A stretch of 64,000 bases of DNA from an uncultured Acidobacteriia bacterium (GCA_903900705.1 CAIUOG010000110.1:78747-142746), one strand, 5' to 3'. Positions 25,434 to 34,412 are shown, counted from the first letter of the stretch. Notes: a model not told the origin generated them from the letters alone. Numbers and translations: made by a program.

Positions 25434-26571
25434 GGTCCGTTCCCTCGTAATCACATTATTGAGTATTTGTGCGGCATTTGGGCAGACGCCCCCTCCGTCA
25501 CCGCTGACGCCCCCGGCCGCGGGTCCGGCGCGCGGCGCGCGTCCGCCGGCTCCCACACGCGACCCGCACACGCCCGGTTATGTGGACGCAAAGGAATTGC
25601 CGGATGGCGAGAATGCCCCGCTGAAGGCGGAGGGCAACTTTATTCTGGGACCCACGCACAACCCCGCGCCGGAGATGTCTGAGATGCCGGGCGTGCCGCA
25701 GGGAACCATCTACAACTTCACGATGGAGTCCAGGGACAGCAAGATCTATCCGGGAATCGCGCGGGATCCGTTTACGCCGCCCGCACCAGGCGCGCCCCCG
25801 GTTGCGCCGGGAACGATGACGGTCAGCAGCCATGCGGCGGCTTATACGCGGAAAGTGGCGGTTTATGTGCCGAAGCAGTATGTGCCGGGCACGATTGCGC
25901 CGTTTATTGTGGGCGCGGACGGGCCGGATCCTTCCCTCTTTAAGGCGCTGGACAATCTGATCGCGCAGAAGCGGGTGCCGGTGATGATCGCGGTCTCCAT
26001 CGGGAACGGGTCGGGCGATGGCCAGGGGAGCGAACGCGGGCTGGAATACGACACGATGTCGGGCCTGTATGCGGAGTTCGTGGAGAAGGAAGTGCTGCCG
26101 CTGGTGGAGAAACAGGCGAACGTGAAACTGACGAAAGATCCGGACGGGCGGGCGACGATGGGCGGCAGTTCCGGCGGTTCGGCCGCGCTCGAGATGGCGT
26201 GGTACCGGAATGATTTGTATCACCGGGTGCTGACGTATTCGGGGACTTATGTGAATCAGCAGTGGCCGGTGAATCCGGAAACGCCGCACGGGGCGTGGGA
26301 GTTCCACGAGCATATTATTCCGTCGAGTCCGGTGAAGCCGATCCGCATCTGGATGGAAGTTGGCGACCGCGATAACTACATGAACCGGGACAACTACCAC
26401 GACTGGGTTCTGGCCAATGAACTGATGGCGAAAGTGCTGGCGGAGAAGGGTTATCACTACCAGTTCGTGTTCGCAAAGAATGCCGGGCACACGGACCGCA
26501 CGGTGAAGGCGCAGACGCTGCCCGAAGCGCTTGAGTGGGTCTGGCAGGGATATAAACCGGTAACGAAGTAG
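25432..26571 (+). CDS. secreted alpha/beta-hydrolase esterase (enterochelin-esterase-like)
   Basis: Protein of 379 residues with a signal peptide (MVRSLVITLLSICAAFGQ) and a Pro-rich linker to about residue 45. An esterase D / enterochelin-esterase-type alpha/beta hydrolase domain follows. The nucleophile elbow is MGGSSGGSA with Ser247; the probable catalytic His is in NAGHTDRTVK near the C-terminus and an Asp is in VGDRDNYMN. Such secreted acidobacterial esterases are usually annotated as carbohydrate esterases or siderophore esterases; the substrate is unknown. The downstream metallo-beta-lactamase gene starts 7 bases later, so the two are probably co-transcribed. The Shine-Dalgarno sequence is weak. 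Confidence 0.87.
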   Translation: MVRSLVITLLSICAAFGQTPPPSPLTPPAAGPARGARPPAPTRDPHTPGYVDAKELPDGENAPLKAEGNFILGPTHNPAPEMSEMPGVPQGTIYNFTMESRDSKIYPGIARDPFTPPAPGAPPVAPGTMTVSSHAAAYTRKVAVYVPKQYVPGTIAPFIVGADGPDPSLFKALDNLIAQKRVPVMIAVSIGNGSGDGQGSERGLEYDTMSGLYAEFVEKEVLPLVEKQANVKLTKDPDGRATMGGSSGGSAALEMAWYRNDLYHRVLTYSGTYVNQQWPVNPETPHGAWEFHEHIIPSSPVKPIRIWMEVGDRDNYMNRDNYHDWVLANELMAKVLAEKGYHYQFVFAKNAGHTDRTVKAQTLPEALEWVWQGYKPVTK

Positions 26572-26578
26572 GTCCCTC

Positions 26579-27454
26579 ATGCGGCTACTCCTGCTGGTTT
26601 TACTGCCGCTTGCCGCGGCATTCGGGCAGGGGCGCGTCAATCCTGTCGCCCCTCTGCCACCCGTGCTGACGCCCTGGGAAATCACGCCGACGACCGGCGA
26701 TAACGATCCGTTTCCGGCCTACAAGGTAATCGGCAACATTTACTACGTGGGCACGCAGGAGTATGCGTCGTTCCTGATCACCTCACCCGAGGGGCATATT
26801 CTCATCAATCCGGATTTTGAGGATTCGGTGGATCTGATCAAAGCCGGCGTGGAGAAACTGGGCTTTCAGTTCCGCGATATCAAGGTGATTCTGATCAGCC
26901 ATGCGCATGGGGATCATGCGGCGGGCGTGGCGAAGATGAAGGAGATGACCGGGGCTCAGTTCATGGTGATGGACGGGGATGTTACGGCGACGGAGCATCC
27001 CCCTGCGGGGCGGACCCCGTATCCGGCGGCGAAAATCAGCCGCGTGCTGCATGATCTGGATGAGGTGAAGCTGGGCGGGAATACGCTGGTGGCGCATCTG
27101 ACGCCGGGACACACGAAAGGCAACACGACCTGGACTCTGAAGGTGGACGACGGCGGGCGGATGCTGGACGTGGTGATCATCGGGAGCGCGGGCGTGAACA
27201 GCGCCATCACGCTGGTGAATAACCCCGCCTATCCGGACATGGTGGAAGATTACCAGAAGACCTTCAAAGTGCTGAAGGCTCTGCCGTGCGACGTCTTTCT
27301 GGCGTCACACGGCAAGTTTTACGGCATGAAGGCGAAGTACGCGCGGCTGGGCCAGGGCGCGAATCCATTCGTGGATCCGACCGGGTATCAGGCGCACCTC
27401 CGGCTGATGGAGCAGGCGTTCTATTACAAGCTGGACTGGGCGAAGCGGCAGTAA
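26579..27454 (+). CDS. subclass B3 metallo-beta-lactamase
   Basis: Secreted metallo-beta-lactamase-fold protein of 291 residues with a signal peptide (cleaved near AFGQ). All six expected zinc ligands are visible: HAHGDH at 108-113 (His108, His110, Asp112, His113), His168 in LTPGHTKGNTTW and His244 in LASHGKFY. The TPGHTxGxTTW segment and placement of the third His fit subclass B3, which hydrolyses penicillins, cephalosporins and carbapenems in the periplasm. Environmental B3 relatives may also have other hydrolytic roles. It shares a transcript with the secreted esterase and converges with the EamA-like gene, leaving only two bases between the stops. Confidence 0.88.
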   Translation: MRLLLLVLLPLAAAFGQGRVNPVAPLPPVLTPWEITPTTGDNDPFPAYKVIGNIYYVGTQEYASFLITSPEGHILINPDFEDSVDLIKAGVEKLGFQFRDIKVILISHAHGDHAAGVAKMKEMTGAQFMVMDGDVTATEHPPAGRTPYPAAKISRVLHDLDEVKLGGNTLVAHLTPGHTKGNTTWTLKVDDGGRMLDVVIIGSAGVNSAITLVNNPAYPDMVEDYQKTFKVLKALPCDVFLASHGKFYGMKAKYARLGQGANPFVDPTGYQAHLRLMEQAFYYKLDWAKRQ

Positions 27455-27456
27455 GG

Positions 27457-27789
27457 CTAGCGCCAGAGCGTAATCACGAGTCCGCCCGCCACAATCAGCG
27501 CGCCGCCGGTGAGAATCTGGACCGTCATCTTGTCGCCGAAGACAAAATAACCCAGCGCCTGGGCCACCACGAAGAAGAGCACAACGTAGATCCCCAGCAG
27601 GCTGCCGAAGGACCACGGCGGCCGGTTGACAAGCCAGCCATAGGCAAAAAGGACGACCGCGGCGGCGAAATAGAGCGCCAGGCGGTTGGTCATGGAGGCG
27701 GCGTGCATGCCTTTGCGAACGAGCGCGTCGCCGCCCGCTTCGAGCAGCGCACAGACCGCCAGGATGGCGAACGCGGTTACTTTGCTCAT
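27457..27789 (-). CDS. small DMT/EamA-like membrane protein
   Basis: Protein of 110 residues with four predicted transmembrane helices (roughly residues 3-25, 32-52, 60-82 and 88-108). It resembles the half-size EamA / small multidrug resistance part of the drug-metabolite transporter superfamily; GGALIVAGGLVITLW is the typical last helix. Half-size members function as dimers. The ATG at 27789 overlaps the upstream deoxyhypusine-synthase-like gene by four bases (ATGA), so the two are translationally coupled, hinting at transport linked to that enzyme's substrate or product, perhaps a polyamine. Confidence 0.8.
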   Translation of the reverse strand: MSKVTAFAILAVCALLEAGGDALVRKGMHAASMTNRLALYFAAAVVLFAYGWLVNRPPWSFGSLLGIYVVLFFVVAQALGYFVFGDKMTVQILTGGALIVAGGLVITLWR

Positions 27790-28946
27790 GAGCGGGCCAC
27801 CGCGTACTTCACGCTGTCCAGCAGCCACTCGCCATTTTTCTGCACAGCCGTTTTCAATGTCTCCACCAGTTTCTCCCTGTTTTCGTAGAGGCGATGCGGC
27901 TCGCGCGTGCCGTGCTTTTCCATCAAAGCTTTTACAACAAAGGGCATCATCATAGAGTAGTCCGCCGGGAGGCTCTCTGTCGATTGGAGGTAGGTATCTT
28001 TGTCGACCTTGCCCCAGGTGACGGCTTCGGCGGGCGGGCAGGAGGAAAGCGAGCCATCGGTGACGGGCGCGGTGGTGATCTGGACGTCGAACTCATACCC
28101 GCGGACGTCCGGCAGGCCAAGCACCTGTCCAAGCGCGGGTTCGGGCTGCAGGTTGAAATTCTTGGGGACGCCGCCGCCCAGAATCAGGGTGGCGATGCCT
28201 TTCGCTTCACTTTCGAACAGGCCCCAGTGGTGGTAGGCGCAGGCTTCGAAGACTTCGGCATGCAGGTCGAGGTCGAAGGCGTAATCGGGAATCAGGCCGG
28301 CCTGTTTCATCGCCCACAGCTTCATGGAATTCAGGAAAACGCTGCCGTCTGAGGGCGCGCCGACGAAGACCGGAATGCCGAGGCGGGTACAGGTGGAGAG
28401 CAGGCCGGGCTCAACGCCGTTGCGCTTTTCCTGCTCGCCGTAGAACGCTCCCAGGCGATTGCGCAGTTCGGTGCCGGTCATCCTCTTCTGGAATTCGGGC
28501 CGCAGCAGGACGGCGGCGAGGAACTTATCCTGGTCGAGCAGCACCTCTTCGTCGAAGCCCATGTCGGTGACGCGGATGACCTTTTCATCGCGCAGCGCGC
28601 CGTCGTCGCCGAAGATGGGCACCTCGTAGATGGGGTCTTTGGTGTGGGCGTTGAGGGAACGGTGGCCGTCGTGGTAACAAACGGCGTCAGTGGTGCTGAT
28701 GTAGGCGACCCAGCCCGTTTCGAGCAACGGGATGAGCCACGCCTGGTGCTGACCGGACACGGTGACAGGGCCGGCGATGGAAAGCGTGATGGGGCAGCCC
28801 ATGCCGATGGCGCGATCAAGAATGGAATAGACGCGGCGGAGAATGGCGCCTCCGAATGCGGGCAGGCAGTTCTCAAAGATTTCGTGGACGGAGTTGCACT
28901 GGTCAACGCGGCGGACGCGGACCGGTTTGCGGGAGCTGGGAACCAT
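27786..28946 (-). CDS. deoxyhypusine synthase-like protein
   Basis: Protein of 386 residues clearly related to deoxyhypusine synthase. It has the Rossmann-type SIAGPVTVSG segment, DAVCYHDGH, GIPVFVGAPSDGS, ATLILGGGVPKNFNLQ, and the active-site block CPPAEAVTWGKV, whose Lys corresponds to the catalytic Lys of eukaryotic enzymes. Bacteria lack eIF5A, so the bacterial branch is thought to act on polyamines, as in homospermidine-synthase relatives. The ATG at 28946 is tentative since neither it nor the upstream start at 28982 has a good ribosome-binding site. It is coupled to a four-helix transporter-like gene. Confidence 0.88.
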   Translation of the reverse strand: MVPSSRKPVRVRRVDQCNSVHEIFENCLPAFGGAILRRVYSILDRAIGMGCPITLSIAGPVTVSGQHQAWLIPLLETGWVAYISTTDAVCYHDGHRSLNAHTKDPIYEVPIFGDDGALRDEKVIRVTDMGFDEEVLLDQDKFLAAVLLRPEFQKRMTGTELRNRLGAFYGEQEKRNGVEPGLLSTCTRLGIPVFVGAPSDGSVFLNSMKLWAMKQAGLIPDYAFDLDLHAEVFEACAYHHWGLFESEAKGIATLILGGGVPKNFNLQPEPALGQVLGLPDVRGYEFDVQITTAPVTDGSLSSCPPAEAVTWGKVDKDTYLQSTESLPADYSMMMPFVVKALMEKHGTREPHRLYENREKLVETLKTAVQKNGEWLLDSVKYAVARS

Positions 28947-29003
28947 GTTCTTTGAGTTTAGACGACAGGCGAAACTGCCCATCGGCGCGGTGGACCGGCC
29001 GGG

Positions 29004-29771
29004 TTATTGTATGCGGAAGTCCCAGATGCGGGCGTCGATTTTGCCCTCGTTGTACTCGATCACCGCGTACTCGCCTTTTTCCAGATCCTCCTGCGGCCAG
29101 ATCTTGTAAAGGCCGCTATCGGTGAGTTGTTTGGAGAAACTGGGGACGAGGTCGCGCTCTTCCACGATTTCATTCACCACGGGCGCAACGGTGATGCGTT
29201 CCACGATGCGGACTCCCTTTTGCGACGTGAGTTTCACGATGGCGTAGCTGTCTTCGAGCGAGAGTTGCAGAAAGAATTCCGGGCGCGGGTCATGAAGGAC
29301 ATTTTCGGAGTGTTCGCCCTGCGTTTCAAGAGTGGATTTGCCGGCGACAAGGGGGATGGGCGTGACGTACTTGAGGACCTGGCGGCCTTTGTTGGTTTTC
29401 ACGGCGGCGTCGGCCAGTTTGAAGATGCGGAGTTCGCCATTTTCCAGCATGTAGACACCGGAATCGCGGGGAATTTTGCGAATTTCGGCGCGCTCCTCTT
29501 TGGCGGCGGCCTCCTCATCGGCCAGTTGCTGTGCCTGTTTATCGAAACTCTGTTTCTTCGTGGCGGCTTCGGCTTCGGTGCGTTTGAGGTCGGCCAGGTC
29601 GGAGGGAATCTCCTCCCAGTCGCTCCGTTCCACGCTGTAGTAGCGGAGGTGATCGCCTTCTACTTTGTATTCGCGGACGAGTTGCCAGGAACCGTCTTTC
29701 AGATAGAGCTTGAAATTGGCGGCGGCGAGCGTGAGGGCGAAGGTGAGGAAGAGCGGGAACAGCTTGCGCAT
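29004..29771 (-). CDS. secreted hypothetical protein with coiled-coil segment
   Basis: Protein of 255 residues with a signal peptide (MRKLFPLFLTFALTLAAA). A short beta segment (FKLYLKDGSWQLVREYKVEGD) is followed by a charged, probably coiled-coil helix rich in Glu, Ala and Gln (about residues 60-100). The C-terminal half is beta-rich (GVYMLENGELRIFKL, then YAVIEYNEGKIDARIWDF). The first part resembles the SPOR-free, SH3-like periplasmic domains common in acidobacteria. No family name is certain. It stands between a deoxyhypusine-synthase-like gene on the same strand and the divergent aldo/keto reductase. Confidence 0.75.
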   Translation of the reverse strand: MRKLFPLFLTFALTLAAANFKLYLKDGSWQLVREYKVEGDHLRYYSVERSDWEEIPSDLADLKRTEAEAATKKQSFDKQAQQLADEEAAAKEERAEIRKIPRDSGVYMLENGELRIFKLADAAVKTNKGRQVLKYVTPIPLVAGKSTLETQGEHSENVLHDPRPEFFLQLSLEDSYAIVKLTSQKGVRIVERITVAPVVNEIVEERDLVPSFSKQLTDSGLYKIWPQEDLEKGEYAVIEYNEGKIDARIWDFRIQ

Positions 29772-29822
29772 TGCGACTCTGCCACCAGTTTACGGGGTTT
29801 TGGGCTCCTATAATGGGGACAC

Positions 29823-30794
29823 ATGAAATATCGCAAGTTGGGCAGGACCGGGCTGGAAGTCAGCGAGATCGGGTACGGCGCGTGGGGCATCAGCGGGAAG
29901 CAGTGGATTGGCGCGACCGATGACGGGTCGCTGGCCGCCCTGCGGAAAGCAATCGACAGCGGACTGAATTTTATTGACACGGCGCTGGCTTATGGCGACG
30001 GCAAGAGCGAAGAACTGGTGGGTCAGGCGGTGGCGGAAGCGGGCGGGAGGATCCACATCGCGACGAAGGTGCCGCCCATGAACCGCGTGTGGCCCGCGAA
30101 ACCGGAGAGCGCGCTCGAAGACGTGTTTCCGTATCAGTACATCATCGACTGCACAGAGACCAGTCTGCGGAATCTGAAAGTGGAATCGATTGATCTGCAG
30201 CAGTTGCACGTCTGGAATCCGGCGTGGGTGGGGCGTGAGGAATGGCGGCGGGCGTTTGAAGATCTGAAGGCGGCGGGCAAGGTTCGGTATTTCGGAATTT
30301 CGATCAATGACCACCAGCCGGAGACCGGCGTGGGGATGATTGAAACCGGGTTGATTGATACCGTGCAGGTGATTTATAACGTGTTCGATCAGACGCCGGA
30401 GAAGGCGCTGTTTCCGGCGTGCCTGGCGCACAACATCGGGGTGCTGGCGCGCGTGCCGTTCGATGAGGGTTCGCTCACGGGGAAGATTGACGAAAGCACC
30501 GTGTTTCCCGAAGGCGATTTCCGGAATTACTATTTCCGCGATGACCGGAAAAAGCAGGTGGCGGAGCGGGTGGCCGCCATTCTGAAGGACCTGGGAATTG
30601 TGGAGACCAGCGCGATGGCCGCGGTCGCAATGCGTTTTTGCTTGTCGAGCCCGGCGGTCTCTACCGTGATTCCTGGAATGCGGTCCATCGCAAGCGTGGA
30701 ATCGAACGTGCGTTCATCGGATCTGGGTGGCCTGACAGCGGCGGAGTTGCTGGTCCTGAAGAAGCACGCGTGGGACCGGAATTTTTACGCCTGA
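29823..30794 (+). CDS. aldo/keto reductase
   Basis: NAD(P)H-dependent TIM-barrel oxidoreductase of 323 residues. The catalytic tetrad is intact: Asp52 and Tyr57 (FIDTALAYGDG), Lys82 (ATKVPP) and His129 (LQQLHVW). The cofactor-binding end is present (STVIPGMRSIASVESNV). It looks like the AKR group close to L-fucose/L-glyceraldehyde dehydrogenase-like proteins, but the substrate cannot be settled. The start at 29823 gives the usual MKYRKLGRTGLEVSEIG opening of the family. It is a single gene between divergent and convergent neighbours. Confidence 0.92.
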   Translation: MKYRKLGRTGLEVSEIGYGAWGISGKQWIGATDDGSLAALRKAIDSGLNFIDTALAYGDGKSEELVGQAVAEAGGRIHIATKVPPMNRVWPAKPESALEDVFPYQYIIDCTETSLRNLKVESIDLQQLHVWNPAWVGREEWRRAFEDLKAAGKVRYFGISINDHQPETGVGMIETGLIDTVQVIYNVFDQTPEKALFPACLAHNIGVLARVPFDEGSLTGKIDESTVFPEGDFRNYYFRDDRKKQVAERVAAILKDLGIVETSAMAAVAMRFCLSSPAVSTVIPGMRSIASVESNVRSSDLGGLTAAELLVLKKHAWDRNFYA

Positions 30795-30807
30795 TGCCGG
30801 CAGCCGC

Positions 30808-31752
30808 TTAGCAGGTCGCGAGGAATTCGAGGTCGGCATTGCCGCCGGAGATGATTACGCCGGCGCTGCGGATGCCGGGCGGGAGCTTGCCGAACAGCAC
30901 AGCGGCGGCGGCGACGGCGCCGCTGGGCTCGACCAGGATCTTCATGCGTTCCAGGAGGAAGCGCACGGTGGCGCGGATTTCGTCTTCCGTGACCAGCAGC
31001 ATTTGTTCGACATGTTGCTGAATCACCGGGAAGGTGAGCTTGCCGGGGCAGGGCGAACGCAGACCGTCGGCAATCGTATCGGGCGGAGCGATGGTGACGC
31101 GCTCGCCCTTCGCGAAGGATAGCCAGGTATCGTTGCCGAGTTCGGGTTCCACGCCAAAGACGCGGATGCCGGGACGGACGGACCTGGCCCAGGTGGCGGA
31201 GCCGGCGAGCAGACCGCCGCCGCCAACGCAGACGACGAGGGCGTCGAATTCCGGGGCATCCTCCATCAGTTCCTTGGTCGCGGTTCCCTGCCCCGCGATG
31301 ATGAGTTCGTGGTCGAACGGCGGAACGAGCGTGCCGTTGGTTTCGGCGAGGACGGCGGCGGCGATGGCTTCGCGGTCATCCGTAAAGCGGTCGTAGGTGA
31401 CGATGCGCGCACCGGCGTCCCGCGTGGCCTGCATTTTGGCGCGGGGCGCGTCATGCGGCATGACGATGGTGGCGGGGGCGCCGACATGGCGCGCGGCGAT
31501 AGCCGTGGCCTGGGCATGGTTACCGGAGGAGAAGGCAACAACACCGCGCGAGAGATCGGCGGGCGGAATGGAAAGGACCAGGTTGGCTGCGCCCCGGATT
31601 TTAAAGGCTCCGCCACGCTGCAGATTTTCGCATTTGAAGTACGCGGAGAGACCGGCGCGGGTGTCGATGCTGCGCGAAGTCATGACCGGGGTACGGCGGG
31701 CGAGGGGCAGGATGCGGTCGGCGGCTTCGCGGATATTTTGGGCGGTAACCAT
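30808..31752 (-). CDS. PLP-dependent threonine/serine dehydratase
   Basis: Fold-type II PLP enzyme of 314 residues. The Schiff-base Lys is Lys51 (GGAFKIRGA), the substrate loop is SSGNHAQA (75-82), and the phosphate-binding loop is VGGGGLLAG. There is no C-terminal ACT domain, so it is the short, biodegradative or serine-racemase-like form that deaminates threonine to 2-oxobutyrate or serine to pyruvate. It starts 6 bases after the stop of the upstream hypothetical gene, so these are probably one transcript. Confidence 0.92.
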   Translation of the reverse strand: MVTAQNIREAADRILPLARRTPVMTSRSIDTRAGLSAYFKCENLQRGGAFKIRGAANLVLSIPPADLSRGVVAFSSGNHAQATAIAARHVGAPATIVMPHDAPRAKMQATRDAGARIVTYDRFTDDREAIAAAVLAETNGTLVPPFDHELIIAGQGTATKELMEDAPEFDALVVCVGGGGLLAGSATWARSVRPGIRVFGVEPELGNDTWLSFAKGERVTIAPPDTIADGLRSPCPGKLTFPVIQQHVEQMLLVTEDEIRATVRFLLERMKILVEPSGAVAAAAVLFGKLPPGIRSAGVIISGGNADLEFLATC

Positions 31753-31758
31753 TCTTTT

Positions 31759-32769
31759 TTAGTTTACGGCCCGCGCCGGAGCGAGCGCCGGCAGAAAGAC
31801 GTCGACCACGTTGCGCGGGGGACGGGTAAGGCCGAGTTGGGCTTTGACGGATTCCAGAGCGGTTTGCCACTCTTCGCGGGTGGTGGGGCGAATGGGGTCC
31901 CCGGTGAAGCAGAGGTTGACCAGCCAGGCCGGAGTGCGAACCTGATCGAGCAGGAAACAGAGATGGGCAAGGCGGTTGGCCGACTGGTAGAGGGGTCCGA
32001 GCCAGTCCGCGGTACCGGACACGCCGCACCAGGACTTGGCTTTGGCAAGGGCCGCCTCGATTTGGGGGAGTGAAGCGTCACCGGCCTGGCAGCCATTGCC
32101 GTAGATTTCAGGGATATGGCTCTTGGCCTCCAACAGGATGACGCCGGGTTTCATCGCGCCCGCTGGGTCGGAAATGATTCCGAGGGCGTCCCAGGATGGC
32201 CCGCCGGACGGCCAGAAGGCGGCGAGGGCGGTGGCGTGGGCTGATAGCCCGACTCGTGCGAGAAATTCAGCGTCCCGGAATTCCTGATACTGATCAGCGG
32301 CGAGTGGCGAAACCCAGTGGATGCGCGCGCGGAGTTCCCGGACACGGGGAGGAAACTGCTCCAGAATGGCGTTGCTGAGAGTTTCGGGCTGGAGATTGAC
32401 GTATTGCTGGATCTGGCGCTGGCTTCCTTTGGCTGCCAGACCGGCGGCGGCCAAACCGGGCGACGGGAGAGTTCGGGAAACAGCCTGGACCGGGTTGCCA
32501 CCGGAAAGATAACGGCGGTTTAACTCCTGCGTCTTGTGGTACCAGAAGCCATGATCGTCGGTTTTGTGCGGTTCGCACTCGTGGCGGGAGGTGCCGATCT
32601 CCGTGGCGCGGAAAACCTCTTCCGCCGACGGCTGCCCGATAACTTTGGCCCGTCCGGAAGCGTAGCTTCGAAGCTTCGTCGCCCCGGCGGGGTTGTGGAC
32701 AAAAAGCAGGAAGTTCGAGGAATCCACTTCCGGGAGCAAAACCATCCAGTACTGGAATCCAAAGGGCAT
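31759..32769 (-). CDS. hypothetical protein, possible PD-(D/E)XK-like core
   Basis: Protein of 336 residues that I do not recognise as a named family. It begins MPFGFQYWMVLLPEVDSSNF, has an Arg/Gln-rich helical centre, and near residue 210 contains DALGIISDPAGAMKPGVILL running into EAKSH. An acidic residue followed by a hydrophobic strand and E-x-K is the layout of PD-(D/E)XK nuclease cores, and the following IPEIYGNGCQAGD fits a restriction-like endonuclease helix. This is an inference from a short motif. The C-terminal half (WLGPLYQSANRLAHLCFL) looks helical. It lies between the GT2 synthase and the threonine dehydratase genes. Confidence 0.6.
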   Translation of the reverse strand: MPFGFQYWMVLLPEVDSSNFLLFVHNPAGATKLRSYASGRAKVIGQPSAEEVFRATEIGTSRHECEPHKTDDHGFWYHKTQELNRRYLSGGNPVQAVSRTLPSPGLAAAGLAAKGSQRQIQQYVNLQPETLSNAILEQFPPRVRELRARIHWVSPLAADQYQEFRDAEFLARVGLSAHATALAAFWPSGGPSWDALGIISDPAGAMKPGVILLEAKSHIPEIYGNGCQAGDASLPQIEAALAKAKSWCGVSGTADWLGPLYQSANRLAHLCFLLDQVRTPAWLVNLCFTGDPIRPTTREEWQTALESVKAQLGLTRPPRNVVDVFLPALAPARAVN

Positions 32770-32804
32770 AGGGTGCCCCTATCATACAGTTGCCGTGAGA
32801 CGCT

Positions 32805-34412
32805 TTAGCGCGCGGTTTCGAATTCGAGGCGGCTCTGGCGGTCGTGACGGAGACGATCCTGATATTCCTGCCAGAGCGTGGCGATGCCAGCCCAGAAGTA
32901 ACCGCCGACGAACAGCGACAGGAACGGCAGCGTCAGGTAGTTGTTGGTCTCAATCGCGAACCAGCACATGTAGGTGAAGTAGCAGCCGCAGGCCAGTTCC
33001 AGATAAGGCAGCATGCCGCTCCTGCGCTTGTACTTCTTCACGGCCATGCGCTTCTGGGCAGTGCCTTCGATCGCATATTTCGGCGTGCGGACGAAGCTGC
33101 TCTGCACGCCGCGCAGAGCCTCAATCACGGCACGCGTATTGTTCAGCGTGAGAGCGACGCCAATGGCCATCAGCTTCGGCAGAATCCAGAACGTGCGCTT
33201 CCAGTTTTTGGGATCCAGTTCACGCTGGGCGATCACGTAAAATGCCGAGAGGGACCAGAACGAAGCGACGATGAGGGGGAAATCGAGCAGCACCATCTCC
33301 CAGGCGCCCATGTAGAAGCGCACGATCATGACCGGCAGCATCAGGATGGAAATGATCACCATCAGCGGGTAAGAGATATTGGGCGTGAGGTGCATGAAGG
33401 CTTCCGCCTTCACGCGAAGCGGAATGTCCGCCTTCACGATCATGGGCAACAGTTTCTTCGCGCACTGCGTGAGGCCCTTGGCCCAGCGGAACTGCTGGAC
33501 CTGAAAGCCGTGCATTTCGACGGGCAGTTCGGAGAGGCATTCCACGCCCGGCACGTAGACGAATTTCCAGCCCCTGACCTGAGCGCGGTAGCTGAGGTCG
33601 GAATCTTCAGTCAGCGTGTCATGCTGCCAGCCGCCGGCGTCCGCGATCATCGATTTACGCAGGATGCCCGCCGTGCCGTTGAAGTTGAAGTAATAACCGG
33701 CGCGGGAGCGTGCGCCGTGTTCCAGGATGAAGTGGCCGTCGAGCAGCACCTTCTGCACTTCAGTGAGCGAGTTGAAATCGCTGTTGAGGTAGGTCCAGCG
33801 GGTCTGGACCACGCCCACGGTGGGATCGGAGAAGTGGTGGATGGTGCGGGTGAGGAAGTCTGAGGGCGGGAGGAAGTCGGCGTCAAAAACGGCGACGAAT
33901 TCGCCGGTGGCGGTTTCGAGACCTTCCTGGAGTGCGCCGGCTTTGTAGCCTTCGCGATTGGTGCGGTGCTTGTACTGCACGTTATGGCCGATGTTGCGGT
34001 AACGTTCGCAGAGCGCTTCGGCGAATTCGTGCGTATCGTCTGTGGAATCGTCCAGCACCTGGATCTGCAGCAGGTGGCGCGGGTAATCCATCTTCACGGT
34101 TTCGTCAATGAGACGTTCGAGCACGTAGCGCTCGTTATAAAGAGGCAGCTGGATGGTGACGGGCGGGAGATTTTCGAACGGGATGGGGTCGCCGGTGGCT
34201 TTTTTGCGGTGCTTGAAGTAGGTGTGAATGGTGTCGAAACGGTGGAGACCGTAGACCGAGAGGATGGCGAGAATGCCGAAATACGGGATGAGCAGCGCCC
34301 AGTCGAACCAGGCGAGACGGTGAATGCCGGCGAACGTGTCGTCGAACATGCCGCGGGAGATCTTTGTCAGGGCCGATGTCGCGAGTAGAGCGGGCAAAGG
34401 TGAAAGATACAT
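32805..34412 (-). CDS. membrane GT2 processive glycosyltransferase (cellulose-synthase/CslA-like)
   Basis: Integral inner-membrane family 2 glycosyltransferase of 535 residues. The cytoplasmic catalytic domain shows the D,D,D,QxxRW layout: DDSTDD (121-126), DAD (177-179), TED (268-270) and QQFRW (296-300). One or two N-terminal and about four C-terminal membrane helices surround it. This architecture matches cellulose-synthase superfamily members such as the CslA-like glucomannan/mannan synthases. The sugar donor is uncertain; GDP-mannose or UDP-glucose are the usual ones. It is divergent from the pseudokinase-TPR gene across about 100 bases. Confidence 0.9.
   Translation of the reverse strand: MYLSPLPALLATSALTKISRGMFDDTFAGIHRLAWFDWALLIPYFGILAILSVYGLHRFDTIHTYFKHRKKATGDPIPFENLPPVTIQLPLYNERYVLERLIDETVKMDYPRHLLQIQVLDDSTDDTHEFAEALCERYRNIGHNVQYKHRTNREGYKAGALQEGLETATGEFVAVFDADFLPPSDFLTRTIHHFSDPTVGVVQTRWTYLNSDFNSLTEVQKVLLDGHFILEHGARSRAGYYFNFNGTAGILRKSMIADAGGWQHDTLTEDSDLSYRAQVRGWKFVYVPGVECLSELPVEMHGFQVQQFRWAKGLTQCAKKLLPMIVKADIPLRVKAEAFMHLTPNISYPLMVIISILMLPVMIVRFYMGAWEMVLLDFPLIVASFWSLSAFYVIAQRELDPKNWKRTFWILPKLMAIGVALTLNNTRAVIEALRGVQSSFVRTPKYAIEGTAQKRMAVKKYKRRSGMLPYLELACGCYFTYMCWFAIETNNYLTLPFLSLFVGGYFWAGIATLWQEYQDRLRHDRQSRLEFETAR

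Noticed and set aside
24837..25571. Longer reading of the hypothetical minus-strand gene, starting at 25571
   Set aside because: Would run 46 codons into the esterase gene with Gly/Ala/Arg-rich antisense residues; ATG at 25433 has a good ribosome-binding site.
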